Source of the DNA: Fibrobacter sp. UWB13
GTDB taxonomy: Bacteria; Fibrobacterota; Fibrobacteria; Fibrobacterales; Fibrobacteraceae
Reading direction: 5' to 3'
Length of the DNA: 64,000 bases
Assembly: GCF_900177805.1 (NCBI RefSeq)
Contig: NZ_FXAX01000001.1
Location: 186,001 to 250,000, forward strand
A model generated the notes under the pieces. That model had not been told where the DNA came from and searched no databases. It saw only the letters and a program-made list of their open reading frames with translations. Below, piece after piece: positions 44,302 through 53,599 of the stretch (within the stretch, counting starts at the first letter, position 1; each line of letters starts with the position of its first letter). A program made the translations under genes and the position numbers.

Positions 44302-45621
44302 TTACTTCGAAAGTTTTTCAGTAAGTCCCATAAGCATGTTCAAGCCGACTGCGTCCATGGCAGTGCTTGCGCCGCCCTTGGAGTCGCCGGTCATCATGAT
44401 TTCCGGGACGAGCGGGTGTGCGGACTTGGCAAGAGCTTCTGCAACACCGACTTTGGTCTTGTAATCCCATTCGGCGCGTTCTTGCGGAGTCAAACCGGCG
44501 CTGACGAGGGCCCTGTTTGCGGCGGCTTCAGCTTCTTTTTCGGCCTTGATTTTCTTAGCGACTTCGAGAGCTCTTAAAGCTTCGAGGCGGGCGACTTCTT
44601 GTTCCTTCTGAGCTTGGAGAACGGCCACGTCGCGTTCCTTTTCAGCCTGCGTCACAGCCTTGATCTTTTCCACTTCCTGGTCGGCCTTGGCCTGGGCGAT
44701 GCGAGCCTTACCTTCGGCTTCGGCGGTGATGGCGGCCTGCTTTGCGGTTTCAGCGGCGGTGGCGTTTGATACGCGCTTCATTTCGCGGTCCTTCACGATG
44801 TCGAGCTGCTGTTGAGCCTTCTGGTCGAGGCGGACGTTCTGGATTTCGAACTGCACCACTCTGATGCCGTAAAGACGGAGTGCCGAGGGCTTTGTCAAGA
44901 TGCGGTTGCCGTTCTTATCGAGTTTCAGCTTTGTGACCTTGTATTCTTGCGTTTCGGCTTTCTTGATGATTTTGCCTTCGGAATCGTATTCGTCTTCGCC
45001 GGCCTTTTCGGTAAGCACTTCGATCGTGGTGAGGTATTCACCTTCCGTGAGTTGGTCTTCGGCGATTCTTCTGAATTCGGCAATCTTTGTCACCTTGGCT
45101 TCTTCGGCGGTGAAGAGCGGTGCGGTCTTTCTAACGGCGGAGAGCACGGAGTTTCTGACAAGGTCATGCTTGAGCTTCTTGTCGGAGCGCTGTTCTCGGT
45201 GGATTTTCACGAGGTCTTCGCAGTCCGTCGGGAGCTGGTATTTGAGGTAGCCACTGATTTCGGCGTTTGCGTTTCGGGACAAGGTAACGGAAATATCGTC
45301 CTCGTCATCGTCGCCGCCTTCCCAGCCTTCGCCCTTTACCTTGTCTGTAGATGAGTTGAAGTAGAAGTCCTTGGTTCTGTCGTAAGAGTAGATGCTTGCA
45401 AATCCCTTGAAGTAAAAACCGGCGTGGTCGATGCAGGAGAGGGTACCAAACGGAGACTGCTTCACAAGAAGCTGCGTTGCACTGTTGTAACCGATATTGC
45501 ACTTGAGCAAAATAAGAGCGATAACAACGATGACCGCGACAATGATTGCTTTTGTGTAATTCTTTTGGGGAAGCTGTATTTTGGGTTGCACTTTGGGCTG
45601 TAATTTGGATTCTGTTTCCAT
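44302..45621 (-). CDS. SPFH/Band 7 (prohibitin-flotillin type) membrane protein
   Basis: The start at ATG 45621 follows AAGGA. The 439-residue protein has one N-terminal membrane helix (about 22-42), an SPFH domain (about 45-270; VVQFEIQNVRLDQKAQQQLDI) and a long coiled coil (about 270-390) of Glu/Ala/Lys-rich heptads. A short end follows with MMTGDSKGG. SPFH proteins assemble large membrane-bound cages that protect or organise envelope proteins. The partner protease (NfeD- or FtsH-type) is not adjacent. Confidence 0.85.
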   Translation of the reverse strand: METESKLQPKVQPKIQLPQKNYTKAIIVAVIVVIALILLKCNIGYNSATQLLVKQSPFGTLSCIDHAGFYFKGFASIYSYDRTKDFYFNSSTDKVKGEGWEGGDDDEDDISVTLSRNANAEISGYLKYQLPTDCEDLVKIHREQRSDKKLKHDLVRNSVLSAVRKTAPLFTAEEAKVTKIAEFRRIAEDQLTEGEYLTTIEVLTEKAGEDEYDSEGKIIKKAETQEYKVTKLKLDKNGNRILTKPSALRLYGIRVVQFEIQNVRLDQKAQQQLDIVKDREMKRVSNATAAETAKQAAITAEAEGKARIAQAKADQEVEKIKAVTQAEKERDVAVLQAQKEQEVARLEALRALEVAKKIKAEKEAEAAANRALVSAGLTPQERAEWDYKTKVGVAEALAKSAHPLVPEIMMTGDSKGGASTAMDAVGLNMLMGLTEKLSK

Positions 45622-45659
45622 TGTTTTTTCCTTCTTTAGTTTATGCAAACATAATATAG

Positions 45660-46514
45660 TTATTGCACCGCGTTTGTCAGTGTAAGCGCCGTCGTTCTTT
45701 CGGTGCTGCTCTTGACAATGTCCGCAATCGTCTGGCGGGCTTCTTCGCCTTCGGGGGCGGGGTAGAGGGGGAACACGTGTCCCAGTTCTTCGCCAACGTG
45801 GAGCGTGACGGATACGCCTGCCGCCTTCATTTTTTCACCGCAATTGACGATGTCGGGGTAGAATACTTCCCAGGTGCCGACGAAAATGTCGGTGGGCGGG
45901 AGCCCTTGCATGTTGCCGTAGAGAGGCGATACCGTCGGGTCGTGCGCATCCATGCCGTTTGCCCAAGATAGACCAAATTGATGTAGTTCGTCAATATGAA
46001 GCCAGTTGTCGTATTCTGCTATGGATTCATCGCCACCCGTGATGTCGACCCACGGTGAAATCAGGATGAGGTGCATGGGCGAGGGGAGCGATTGCTCTTG
46101 GATTTCTTCAGCGAGCGCAAGTGAAAAACCGCCACCGGCACTGTCACCCATAATGATGATTTTGCTTGCGGGGAAGCGTTTCAAGAGTTCGCTGTAGAGC
46201 TTTAATACGAGTGTATGGGCTTCGAGCGCCGTATGTTCCGGCAAAAGGGGGTAGTCCGGCATGACCCAACCGCAGCCAGTCGCCTTTGAAATTTCAGAAA
46301 GAATCTTCCAGTGGGATGGCGTAATGCCTTGCCTGTAGCCACCGCCGTGGAGGTAGAGGATGACGGGCTTGGTTTCGTCTGCGGCCGCCATCTCGTAAAC
46401 GTGCATGCCCTCGATTTGATATTCTTTTACGGGTCGCTTGTCGACGCTCACCAATGAGACAATCGCTACGAGCGCGAGCAATAAACAGGGCAAGAATATC
46501 TTTGCAAATTTCAT
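45660..46514 (-). CDS. Alpha/beta hydrolase (HSL-like esterase family)
   Basis: A 284-residue esterase with an N-terminal membrane or signal segment (about 2-24), the oxyanion motif YLHGGGY, the nucleophile elbow GDSAGGG and a final His in LGHVFPL. The Asp is expected near PTDIFVGTWEVFYPD. It belongs to Abhydrolase_3/hormone-sensitive lipase type and may deacetylate acylated glycans or short esters. I prefer ATG 46514 over the TTG at 46526. It is followed by the SPFH gene after 38 bases. Confidence 0.85.
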   Translation of the reverse strand: MKFAKIFLPCLLLALVAIVSLVSVDKRPVKEYQIEGMHVYEMAAADETKPVILYLHGGGYRQGITPSHWKILSEISKATGCGWVMPDYPLLPEHTALEAHTLVLKLYSELLKRFPASKIIIMGDSAGGGFSLALAEEIQEQSLPSPMHLILISPWVDITGGDESIAEYDNWLHIDELHQFGLSWANGMDAHDPTVSPLYGNMQGLPPTDIFVGTWEVFYPDIVNCGEKMKAAGVSVTLHVGEELGHVFPLYPAPEGEEARQTIADIVKSSTERTTALTLTNAVQ

Positions 46515-46581
46515 ACGAGGGGGCAATTACACCAGAGTTCTCGACAATATACTTTTTCCGTCGTGTAAACTCAAGTAAAAA

Positions 46582-46608
46582 AAAGAAGACCCCGCAACAG
46601 TGTGCGGG
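46582..46608 (-). terminator. Terminator of rpiA
   Basis: CCCCGCA and TGCGGGG form a 7-base stem. On the minus strand it is followed by TCTTCTTTTTTTT. Confidence 0.88.
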
Positions 46609-46617
46609 GCGACAATT

Positions 46618-46652
46618 CTAATAACTATTGACTAATGACCAATGACTAGAAT
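46618..46652. repeat. Heptamer tract overlapping the rpiA stop codon
   Basis: CTAATAA CTATTGA CTAATGA CCAATGA CTAGAAT run directly into the rpiA end; the stop TAG is the complement of CTA in the last unit (46646-46648). In the rpiA sense strand TAG recurs every 7 bases. Confidence 0.75.
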
Positions 46653-47335
46653 TCAATCAAGCCCTTGGCTTCGTCAGCGAGGATGACCTTCGTTGCCATG
46701 TTGATGAACAGGCCGTGTCCGACGATACCCACGATGTGTTCCAGATCACGGGCGAGCTTGTCCGGGTCTGCGATGGGGGCGAACTTTGCGTCGGCGATGA
46801 GGTTACCGCTGTCGCTAATCACCGGACCGTCCTTGCCAGGAGCGCCCATGCGAACCTTGACTTCGCCACCGAGCTTTTTCACGCGTTCGGTCACGACCGC
46901 GATAGCACCCGGGATGATTTCGAGAGGGACGGCGAACTTGGTGCCGAGCTGCTGCACGGCCTTGCCGGAGTCTGCGATAATCACGTAGTTATCCGTCATG
47001 GAGGCGACAATCTTTTCGAGGAGGTGAGCTGCACCGCGGCCCTTGATGAGGTTACGGTTCGGGTCGATTTCGTCGGCGCCGTCGATAACCATGTCGAGGT
47101 GGCTCACTTCGCCCATTTCCTTGAGCGGGATGCCGAGGCTACGGCATTGGAGTGTGGTGCTCCAGCTGGTCGAAACGCCCGTCACATGGATGCCTTCGGT
47201 CTTGATGCGTTCGGCAAGGCGGTTCACCATGTGAGCTGCCGTGCTGCCTGTGCCGAGACCGACAATCATTCCGTCCTTGATCATGTCTGCGGCACGAACG
47301 CCTGCAGCCTTCTTGAGTTCATCCATCGATGCCAT
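46646..47335 (-). CDS. rpiA: Ribose-5-phosphate isomerase A
   Basis: RpiA interconverts ribose 5-phosphate and ribulose 5-phosphate. Signature segments are VGLGTGSTAAHMV, DGADEIDPNRNLIKGRGAA and GVVGHGLFIN-like end GIVGHGLFIN. The start at ATG 47335 is preferred to 47344, because AAAGGAG lies immediately before 47344 and at 9 bases from 47335. That ATG overlaps the stop of the FKBP gene (TAATG). The product has 229 residues. Confidence 0.95.
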   Translation of the reverse strand: MASMDELKKAAGVRAADMIKDGMIVGLGTGSTAAHMVNRLAERIKTEGIHVTGVSTSWSTTLQCRSLGIPLKEMGEVSHLDMVIDGADEIDPNRNLIKGRGAAHLLEKIVASMTDNYVIIADSGKAVQQLGTKFAVPLEIIPGAIAVVTERVKKLGGEVKVRMGAPGKDGPVISDSGNLIADAKFAPIADPDKLARDLEHIVGIVGHGLFINMATKVILADEAKGLIEF

Positions 47336-47967
47336 TAGCGCCATCTCCTTTCGTTTGAGTCAAAATTGTCGTCGCCCATGCGATTGTCGTAACTGTCGTA
47401 GTTATCGTATCCGTCGTTAAATTCATCTTCATCCGGGAAGCCGGACTCCTGTTCGGTGAAGCTTGCCTCGACGATGTCTACAACTTCGACGTTAAAAATC
47501 AAATCCTTGCCTGCAAACGGGTGGTTCCCGTCCACAATCACGGTGTCTTCGAGAATTTCCTTGATGGTGTAAATGCCGTCGCACTGGTCATCATCGCCAT
47601 CCAAATTCAAGTCGTTCACAAATTCTTCGGCGGTGTCCGGCAACTGGAATTCGCGCATGTCGTTATCCTGGTACATTTCGAGTTCCATGCCGAGCCAGAG
47701 TTCTCCGACGTCGCGGAGTTCTTCTTTCGGGACCGTGAGGATAAGGTCCTTGCGGTATTCGCCATAACCGAGATTTGCCGGAATGCTCACCGTAAACTTT
47801 TCGCCCAGACGACGCCCCGTCAATGCGTCTTCGAGTCCGGGAATAATATTGTTGTATCCGTGGATGTACACGAACGGTTGGGAGGCGGGAACTTCTTCAA
47901 GAATTCGCTTGCCTTCTCTGAGGGTGTAGGCTATGCTCACCTTCATCTTGTCTTGAATGACTACCAT
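47335..47967 (-). CDS. FKBP-type peptidyl-prolyl isomerase, SlyD-like
   Basis: A 210-residue protein with the FKBP part at about 8-70 and 140-155 and the IF-type insert between. Landmarks are GYNNIIPGLEDALTGRRLGE, ANLGYGEYRKDLI and HPFAGKDLIFNVEVVDI. SlyD-type proteins are cytoplasmic proline isomerases and chaperones. The C-terminal 45 residues are rich in Asp, Glu, Tyr and Asn with no His cluster, unlike E. coli SlyD. It is co-transcribed with rpiA. Confidence 0.88.
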   Translation of the reverse strand: MVVIQDKMKVSIAYTLREGKRILEEVPASQPFVYIHGYNNIIPGLEDALTGRRLGEKFTVSIPANLGYGEYRKDLILTVPKEELRDVGELWLGMELEMYQDNDMREFQLPDTAEEFVNDLNLDGDDDQCDGIYTIKEILEDTVIVDGNHPFAGKDLIFNVEVVDIVEASFTEQESGFPDEDEFNDGYDNYDSYDNRMGDDNFDSNERRWR

Positions 47968-48036
47968 ACATGCCCAAATGTAGTAAAATTGGTCAATTTC
48001 ACCACTTATATTAAATTGTTTTTCTAAATTACGGAC

Positions 48037-48765
48037 ATGCTTTACGGTATTTGTTCAGATATCCATTCCAATGCCACCGCTTTCGAGGCTGTGCTCCAGT
48101 CCATGCGCGAAAATGGTGTGGAACGGAGAGTGTGCCTTGGTGATATTGTGGGATATGGCGTCGATACCGATGAGTGCGTCAATTTGGTTAAAGAGAACAT
48201 GGATGTGTGCCTGATCGGGAACCACGACAGCGTGGCGGTCCGGTACGAATCCAGCGCCGGGTTCAACCCGTACGCGAAGCAGGCGATTGAATGGACCCAG
48301 AAGAACCTTTCCAAGGAGTCCGTGACGTATATCCGCTCGCTCCCGTACATCCAGGAAGAAAACGATATCTGCTTTGTGCATGCGTCGCCCTTGTCTCCGG
48401 CAGATTGGGTCTATGTGACCGATCTCGAGGATGCGCTGAACGCTTTTGACCATTTTTCGGAGCGCTACTGCTTTGTGGGGCATACGCATAGCCCGGTTAT
48501 CATTGCTAGCCGCCCCTTGGCGATCCCGAAGATTCTGGACGAGTACGAGTACGTGATTGCGAATACCGAACGCTTGCTGGTGAACGTCGGCAGTGTGGGG
48601 CAGCCCCGCGACCGCGACCCGAGGGCCTGCTGGTGTCTGCTCGATACCGAGACCAAGTGCGTGCGGCTCATTCGAGTGGAATACGACATTCGTGAGACGC
48701 AGAACCGCATGAAAAAGCAGGGAATGCCCTCGTTTTTGATTGACCGACTATCGGTGGGGCGTTAG
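48037..48765 (+). CDS. Metallophosphoesterase (YfcE/MJ0936-like)
   Basis: A 242-residue calcineurin-like phosphoesterase with all metal motifs: SDIHSNATA, GDIVGYG, GNHD, VHASP and GHTHSP. It is cytoplasmic, with no signal peptide. The substrate is not predictable, though relatives act on phosphodiesters or nucleotides. It abuts the rlmH start with no gap, and folA follows 8 bases later, so a three-gene operon is likely. Confidence 0.92.
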   Translation: MLYGICSDIHSNATAFEAVLQSMRENGVERRVCLGDIVGYGVDTDECVNLVKENMDVCLIGNHDSVAVRYESSAGFNPYAKQAIEWTQKNLSKESVTYIRSLPYIQEENDICFVHASPLSPADWVYVTDLEDALNAFDHFSERYCFVGHTHSPVIIASRPLAIPKILDEYEYVIANTERLLVNVGSVGQPRDRDPRACWCLLDTETKCVRLIRVEYDIRETQNRMKKQGMPSFLIDRLSVGR

Positions 48766-49227
48766 ATGAAGTGGGTGTTGGCGGTGTTTGGTAAGGCTGG
48801 TTCCCCGTTCATTGCGGACGAGGTGGAAAAGTATGTGAAGCGTTTGCGCGGTTCTGCGATGCCTCTGGAAGTGGTGGAGCTCAAGGAATCGAAAATTGAC
48901 GACCATGCCCAGGCGCTTGCTCAAGAAGCCGCTCTTTTTGAGAAAAAATTCCCGCGTAACGAGTACCGCCGAGTGATCCTCTCCGAAGAGGGCAAGCTCA
49001 TGACGACGGTGAAGCTTGCCGATACGTTACAGGCCCGCTTTACGGGAAATATTGTGTTTTTGATTGGCTCCGCGTACGGCATCGACGAGAACTTAAAAAA
49101 GTCCGCCGACTTGCTCTTGAGCCTTTCTCCATTGACTTTTACCCACGACCACGCCAGGATTATTACGGTGGAGCAGCTCTACCGCGTCCAGATGGTCATG
49201 CAAAACCACCCATATCATCATAGGTAG
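48766..49227 (+). CDS. rlmH: 23S rRNA (pseudouridine1915-N3)-methyltransferase
   Basis: RlmH methylates Psi1915 in helix 69 of 23S rRNA. At 153 residues the length is typical; VFLIGSAYGIDENLKK is the SPOUT knot region binding AdoMet, and HDHARIITVEQLYRVQMVMQ plus NHPYHH is the conserved end. It starts directly at the stop of the phosphoesterase gene. Confidence 0.95.
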   Translation: MKWVLAVFGKAGSPFIADEVEKYVKRLRGSAMPLEVVELKESKIDDHAQALAQEAALFEKKFPRNEYRRVILSEEGKLMTTVKLADTLQARFTGNIVFLIGSAYGIDENLKKSADLLLSLSPLTFTHDHARIITVEQLYRVQMVMQNHPYHHR

Positions 49228-49235
49228 GAGGCGGT

Positions 49236-49727
49236 ATGTTAATTTCTGCAATTGTTGCTGTTTCTGAAAACAATGTCATCGGGCGTGACGGTCACTTGCC
49301 GTGGCACCTGTCTGCCGATCTCAAGCGCTTCAAGGCGATTACCTCGGGGCATGCCATCATCCTCGGTCGTAAGAATTATGACGATATCGGACGCCCGCTC
49401 CCGAACCGCACGAACTACGTGCTCACCCGCAACAAGGATTTCCAGGCCCCGGGCTGCATTGTCTGCTCTTCGCTCGGTGAGGCTATTGAGGCCGCTCGCG
49501 CTGCTGGTGAGACGGAATGTTTCATTATCGGTGGTGCCGCCGTGTACCGCGAAGCGATGCCACTGGTCGAAAAACTCTATTTGACGAGAGTTTTGTCGCA
49601 CGTGGAAGGCGATGTCTTCTTCCCGGAGTGGAACGATAAGTTCCAGAAAGAGAGCGCAGAATCCTTCCCGGCAGACGAAAAAAACGACTTCCCGACAACC
49701 TTTGAAATTTGGGTACGAAAAAAATAA
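49236..49727 (+). CDS. folA: Dihydrofolate reductase
   Basis: A 163-residue NADPH-dependent DHFR that regenerates tetrahydrofolate. It starts MLISAIVAVSENNVIGRDG and shows LPWHLSADLKRFK with the active-site Asp at about residue 27. HAIILGRKNYDDIG-PLPNR and FIIGGAAVY bind the cofactor. TAGGAGG precedes the ATG. It ends the phosphoesterase-rlmH-folA operon. Confidence 0.96.
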   Translation: MLISAIVAVSENNVIGRDGHLPWHLSADLKRFKAITSGHAIILGRKNYDDIGRPLPNRTNYVLTRNKDFQAPGCIVCSSLGEAIEAARAAGETECFIIGGAAVYREAMPLVEKLYLTRVLSHVEGDVFFPEWNDKFQKESAESFPADEKNDFPTTFEIWVRKK

Positions 49728-49766
49728 GGTTCTATTGCCCTTAGAATAACTTATTATATACTAGAG

Positions 49767-51458
49767 ATGTTGTTGAGGAATGGAAAGAAAATACTTAGAC
49801 TTCTCATTGCAGTGCTTGCCGCTGTAGTGGTTGTTCTATTTGTTGTCAGTTTTAATGGCATGTGCCGTCATGGTTCGTGCAACAATGTCATCGCTCTTAA
49901 CGATGGCTGGTCCATTTCTTTTGGCGGCATTCATCTTCCGCCGATGGAACATGTCTCCGATTTCCGAGTTCCCTCAAATATTCAGCCCGGCGATACGATT
50001 ATCTACGAGCGCGACATGCGGAACGATTCAATTCCCTTGCCGACAACGCTTCGATTCCATGCGTATCACGTTGCAGTAGCTGTCTATGTTGACAGTGTTT
50101 GCTATTACCGTTATGGTTTTGAACGCTTTAAAGAGGGAAAACTGGTCGGTAGCGGCATCCACCTTGTAAATATGCCGGAATTTCTTGACGACCATGTCAT
50201 TCGCGTGGTGACGATTGTGACCGAAAAAGCGGCCGCAAAATCTGTGGCGCAGATTGAACTTTTGCGTTCAAATAGCATGACTGACTATTTTTCGCAAAAT
50301 TCTGATTCCATTACCATTGGCATATTCCTAATGTTTTTCGGGATGATTGCCTTTATTACAGGCTGCTGTGCCGTCGGCTTTGACAGGGCTTATTACCGCC
50401 TTGTTCTGATTGGCTTGTTTGCTGGTTTGATGGGACTTTGGACGCTGAATTACGCGAAGGGTATCCAGATTGTTTCCACGAACTATGCACTGGATACGAC
50501 GTTGGAATACGTTTCGCTTTACCTTGCAGCAATCCCGTTTGGTCTTTTGATTATCAATATGCGTGCGGGCAAGATTTCGACCTGGAAGTTGAACGTGCTG
50601 AAAGTCATTGTCGGCTTTGGTGCGCTGTTCTTCTTGGTGACGACGATTTTGCATGTGACCGATATTGCGCATTACCCGACGTTCTTGCTCATTTACCATA
50701 GCTATATCTTTGTTTCGTTCCTGTTCATGGTGTTCTTCAAGGTCCTTTATGACCGCGGTGCCGGAATGCAAGAGAAAATTCTTGCGTCGGGAACGGTGGT
50801 GTTTGTGCTGTTTGGCATTGCCGATTTGTTCCGCTATAATGTGCAGAACTTGTTTGGCATGGAAAAATCCTTCTTGGATGCGACTTGCCTCCCGGTCGGT
50901 ACGCTCCTGTTCATCTTGTTCTTGATGGTGGGCTATCTTGTCTACATGTACGAGGAACTCATGGACAAGACCGAGAAAGAAGTGCTCCGCCAGATTGCCT
51001 ATCGCGATGCTTTGACGGGCATTTATAACCGCGCTAAGTGCGATCACATTTTTGAAGTGCTCAACCGCGATGATAGCGACTACGCTATCGTGAGTATCGA
51101 CGTGAATGGGCTCAAGTACGTGAACGACCACTTTGGACATTCGACGGGTGATAAGCTCCTGTGTGCTTTTGCCGATGTGTTCAAGAACGCGTTTAACGGC
51201 ATCGGGACGACTATTCGCATGGGCGGTGACGAGTTTGTGGCGATTGTCCGTGCAGAACACCTCTCGGATTTGAATACCGCTTTGAAGACTATGGTGCTTT
51301 TGGAAAAAGAAGCCAAGTTGCCGATTGAATTGAATGTTGCTTATGGTTATTCTGTGCGCCGTCGCGGAGATGCCGTGACTGCAATGGACGTTTACCGTAT
51401 GGCGGATGCTAATATGTACGCCATGAAGCTCGCCTCTAAGCAACAGCGAATGGCATAA
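49767..51458 (+). CDS. Membrane-bound diguanylate cyclase (7TM sensor plus GGDEF)
   Basis: A 563-residue protein with an N-terminal helix (about 11-30), a periplasmic domain of about 150 residues, seven membrane helices (about 185-395; 7TMR-DISM-type layout) and a C-terminal GGDEF domain. DALTGIYNRAKCDHIFE starts it and IRMGGDEFVAI is the active site, so cyclic-di-GMP synthesis is likely. The usual RxxD inhibitory site upstream of GGDEF is not seen (NAFNGIGTTIR there). The periplasmic ligand is unknown. Confidence 0.9.
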   Translation: MLLRNGKKILRLLIAVLAAVVVVLFVVSFNGMCRHGSCNNVIALNDGWSISFGGIHLPPMEHVSDFRVPSNIQPGDTIIYERDMRNDSIPLPTTLRFHAYHVAVAVYVDSVCYYRYGFERFKEGKLVGSGIHLVNMPEFLDDHVIRVVTIVTEKAAAKSVAQIELLRSNSMTDYFSQNSDSITIGIFLMFFGMIAFITGCCAVGFDRAYYRLVLIGLFAGLMGLWTLNYAKGIQIVSTNYALDTTLEYVSLYLAAIPFGLLIINMRAGKISTWKLNVLKVIVGFGALFFLVTTILHVTDIAHYPTFLLIYHSYIFVSFLFMVFFKVLYDRGAGMQEKILASGTVVFVLFGIADLFRYNVQNLFGMEKSFLDATCLPVGTLLFILFLMVGYLVYMYEELMDKTEKEVLRQIAYRDALTGIYNRAKCDHIFEVLNRDDSDYAIVSIDVNGLKYVNDHFGHSTGDKLLCAFADVFKNAFNGIGTTIRMGGDEFVAIVRAEHLSDLNTALKTMVLLEKEAKLPIELNVAYGYSVRRRGDAVTAMDVYRMADANMYAMKLASKQQRMA

Positions 51459-51504
51459 ATTCACAAAAATATTCATTCTCCGCAATTTTTTGATTAGATT
51501 TTGA

Positions 51505-52791
51505 ATGATGATTGAGTTCAATATCTTTTATAAGCTTGCGGCGGCGCTGGGTATCGGTTTCATTATCGGTATGCAGCGTGAAAACTCGTATTCCCGCAAT
51601 AATTCAAGGCACCCCGCTGGGCTGTGCTCGTTTTCGATTGTGAGCCTTTGTGGCGCCTTGTCTTGCTATTTGGGCGACCTGATGGGTTCGATTGTTCCCT
51701 TTGTTGTAGGGCTTGTGATTGTCGGGCTTTTGCTTGTGGCAAGCCATATTGCGTACGGCCTTTCGAACCAGAATAATGGAGGGCCTGCGGGGGTCACGAC
51801 GAGTGCGGCGCTTATCATGATTTATTTCTTGGGGGCGCTTTGCTGGTTCAACCGGCTCTTAGAAGCGTGTATCCTCATGATTGTGCTTTTGTGGCTGTTG
51901 GCGGTCAAGCGGCAGCTTCACGATTTTGCGAAAAAGATTTCGACCGAAGACATTATCGCGACCGTCAAGTTTGCGGTGATTTCTCTCATGATTTTGCCGT
52001 TCTTGCCGAATCGCTCATTTGGCCCGGCGGGGCTTGAAGTCTTGAATCCGCATACGATTTGGCTTTTTGTCGTGTTCATTTGCGGCATAGGCTTTGTAGG
52101 TTATGTGCTCATCAAACTTGTGGGTCCGGGTAAAGGCATTTGGCTTATTGGGCTTTTGGGCGGGCTTGCGAGCAGTACCGCGCTCACGCTGAACTTGGCG
52201 GGGCGTAGCGTTGATAACGAACAGTATGCGGCGGACTTTACGCTCGGCATTGTGCTCAGCTGGTCGGTGATGTATGCGCGACTCTACCTCATTTGCATAT
52301 TCCTGATGCCGTCACTTGCGCTCCCGTTGTTGGCGCCTCTGCTTGTGCCTGTGGTGCCGGGGCTTGGCTATGCGGCGTACTTGAAACTTCGAGAATCTAA
52401 GGATCATCGCCAGAAGACGACCGATTTTAACAACCCGTTCAAGCTGTTGCCGGCAATTAAGTTTGGCTTGGTCTTTACGGTGGTCATGTTCATCGCGAAT
52501 GCGGCTCATGCGTACTTTGGCTCGGGCGCGTTGATGATTTGTAGCTTCTTGGGCGGTGCGGCTGAAATGGATGCTGTGGCATTCTCGCTCATTGACATGT
52601 GCCGAAAGGCGACTCTTGAACACCACAACTTGATTTTGGCACTCCTTTTTGCGAGCCTTGCCAATACGCTTACTAAGGGCTGCATGGTGTATTTTCTTGG
52701 GTCTAAGTCCATGCGACGCCCGATTCTCCCGGCGGTGGGGCTTATCTGCGGCGTGTCCGTGGTATTAATTGGAATTTACTCGGTGGTATAA
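51505..52791 (+). CDS. MgtC/DUF4010 family membrane protein
   Basis: A 428-residue protein with about twelve membrane helices. The N-terminal third resembles MgtC/SapB (LAAALGIGFIIGMQREN, with the later helix GLCSFSIVSLCGALSCYLGD), and the rest is DUF4010-like (GLLGGLASSTALTLNLAGRS, LGGAAEMDAVAFSLIDM). It is probably an inner-membrane transporter or channel-like protein, with substrate unknown. The next gene starts 1 base after its stop. Confidence 0.85.
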   Translation: MMIEFNIFYKLAAALGIGFIIGMQRENSYSRNNSRHPAGLCSFSIVSLCGALSCYLGDLMGSIVPFVVGLVIVGLLLVASHIAYGLSNQNNGGPAGVTTSAALIMIYFLGALCWFNRLLEACILMIVLLWLLAVKRQLHDFAKKISTEDIIATVKFAVISLMILPFLPNRSFGPAGLEVLNPHTIWLFVVFICGIGFVGYVLIKLVGPGKGIWLIGLLGGLASSTALTLNLAGRSVDNEQYAADFTLGIVLSWSVMYARLYLICIFLMPSLALPLLAPLLVPVVPGLGYAAYLKLRESKDHRQKTTDFNNPFKLLPAIKFGLVFTVVMFIANAAHAYFGSGALMICSFLGGAAEMDAVAFSLIDMCRKATLEHHNLILALLFASLANTLTKGCMVYFLGSKSMRRPILPAVGLICGVSVVLIGIYSVV

Positions 52792-52792
52792 A

Positions 52793-53545
52793 ATGTCTGA
52801 AAAAATGAAATTTGCATTGACAATCGCAGGCTTTGATGGCTCTGCGGGCGCTGGAATTTTAGCGGATGTTAAGACGATGGCGCATTTTGGCGTGTTCTGC
52901 GAATCTGTATGTACTGCACTCACGCAGCAAAATGAAGATGAATTTGTGGCGCCTGGATGGGTTATCTGGGAACGCATCGAAGCGCAACTTGAAACGTTGT
53001 TTGCTAAGCGACAGTTCAAGTTCGTGAAAATCGGACTTGTCGAAAAAGCAAAGGTGCTACAGCGAATTGTAGAATTTGTCCGTGAAAAATCTCCGGATGC
53101 CTACATTATCTGGGATCCGATTGCTAGCGCTTCAGCGGGTTTCCACTTTATGCGCTCGGCTGAACGCGATGAATTTATGCCGGTGATGAAGCAGATTGAT
53201 TTGGTCACTCCGAATCTGGATGAGTTTGGATTCTTGGGATTTGAACAGGCTGCTTCTCGTGGAAAGTTTGAATTCGGGAAGGATTTCGCCCTGCTTTTGA
53301 AGGGCGGCCATTCAACGGATGACGAAGCCGTTGATACATTGTGGGATAGGGATGGTAAACAGTACAAGTTCACGAGTCCGCGAATTCCGGGCAATGGTAA
53401 ACACGGCACCGGTTGCCATTTATCCTCGGCAATTCTTGCAAACCTAGCGATTGGACATACGCTCCCTGAAGCTTGCCAAATGGCAAAGAATTACCTCACC
53501 GAGCTATTACAAAGCGGTGAAGGTCGACTTGCAAAGGATTTTTAA
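52793..53545 (+). CDS. Phosphomethylpyrimidine/pyridoxal kinase family protein
   Basis: A 250-residue ribokinase-fold kinase: AGFDGSAGAGILADVKTMAHFG at the start is the ThiD/PdxK signature with the substrate loop, and GNGKHGTGCHLSSAI is the anion hole with the catalytic Asp position replaced by GTGCH. ThiD-type enzymes phosphorylate HMP and HMP-P for thiamine; PdxK-like ones act on pyridoxal. Without thiamine neighbours the substrate is open. I chose ATG 52793, 1 base after the DUF4010 stop. Confidence 0.85.
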   Translation: MSEKMKFALTIAGFDGSAGAGILADVKTMAHFGVFCESVCTALTQQNEDEFVAPGWVIWERIEAQLETLFAKRQFKFVKIGLVEKAKVLQRIVEFVREKSPDAYIIWDPIASASAGFHFMRSAERDEFMPVMKQIDLVTPNLDEFGFLGFEQAASRGKFEFGKDFALLLKGGHSTDDEAVDTLWDRDGKQYKFTSPRIPGNGKHGTGCHLSSAILANLAIGHTLPEACQMAKNYLTELLQSGEGRLAKDF

Positions 53546-53556
53546 TTAAAACAAAA

Positions 53557-53583
53557 GAAGCCTCCCGTTGGGGAGGCTCTTTT
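53557..53583. terminator. Bidirectional terminator after the kinase gene
   Basis: AGCCTCCC and GGGAGGCT pair around GTTG between the converging kinase and FISUMP genes, with A-rich and T-rich flanks. Confidence 0.88.
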
Positions 53584-53599
53584 AATAAACTATTTTATA

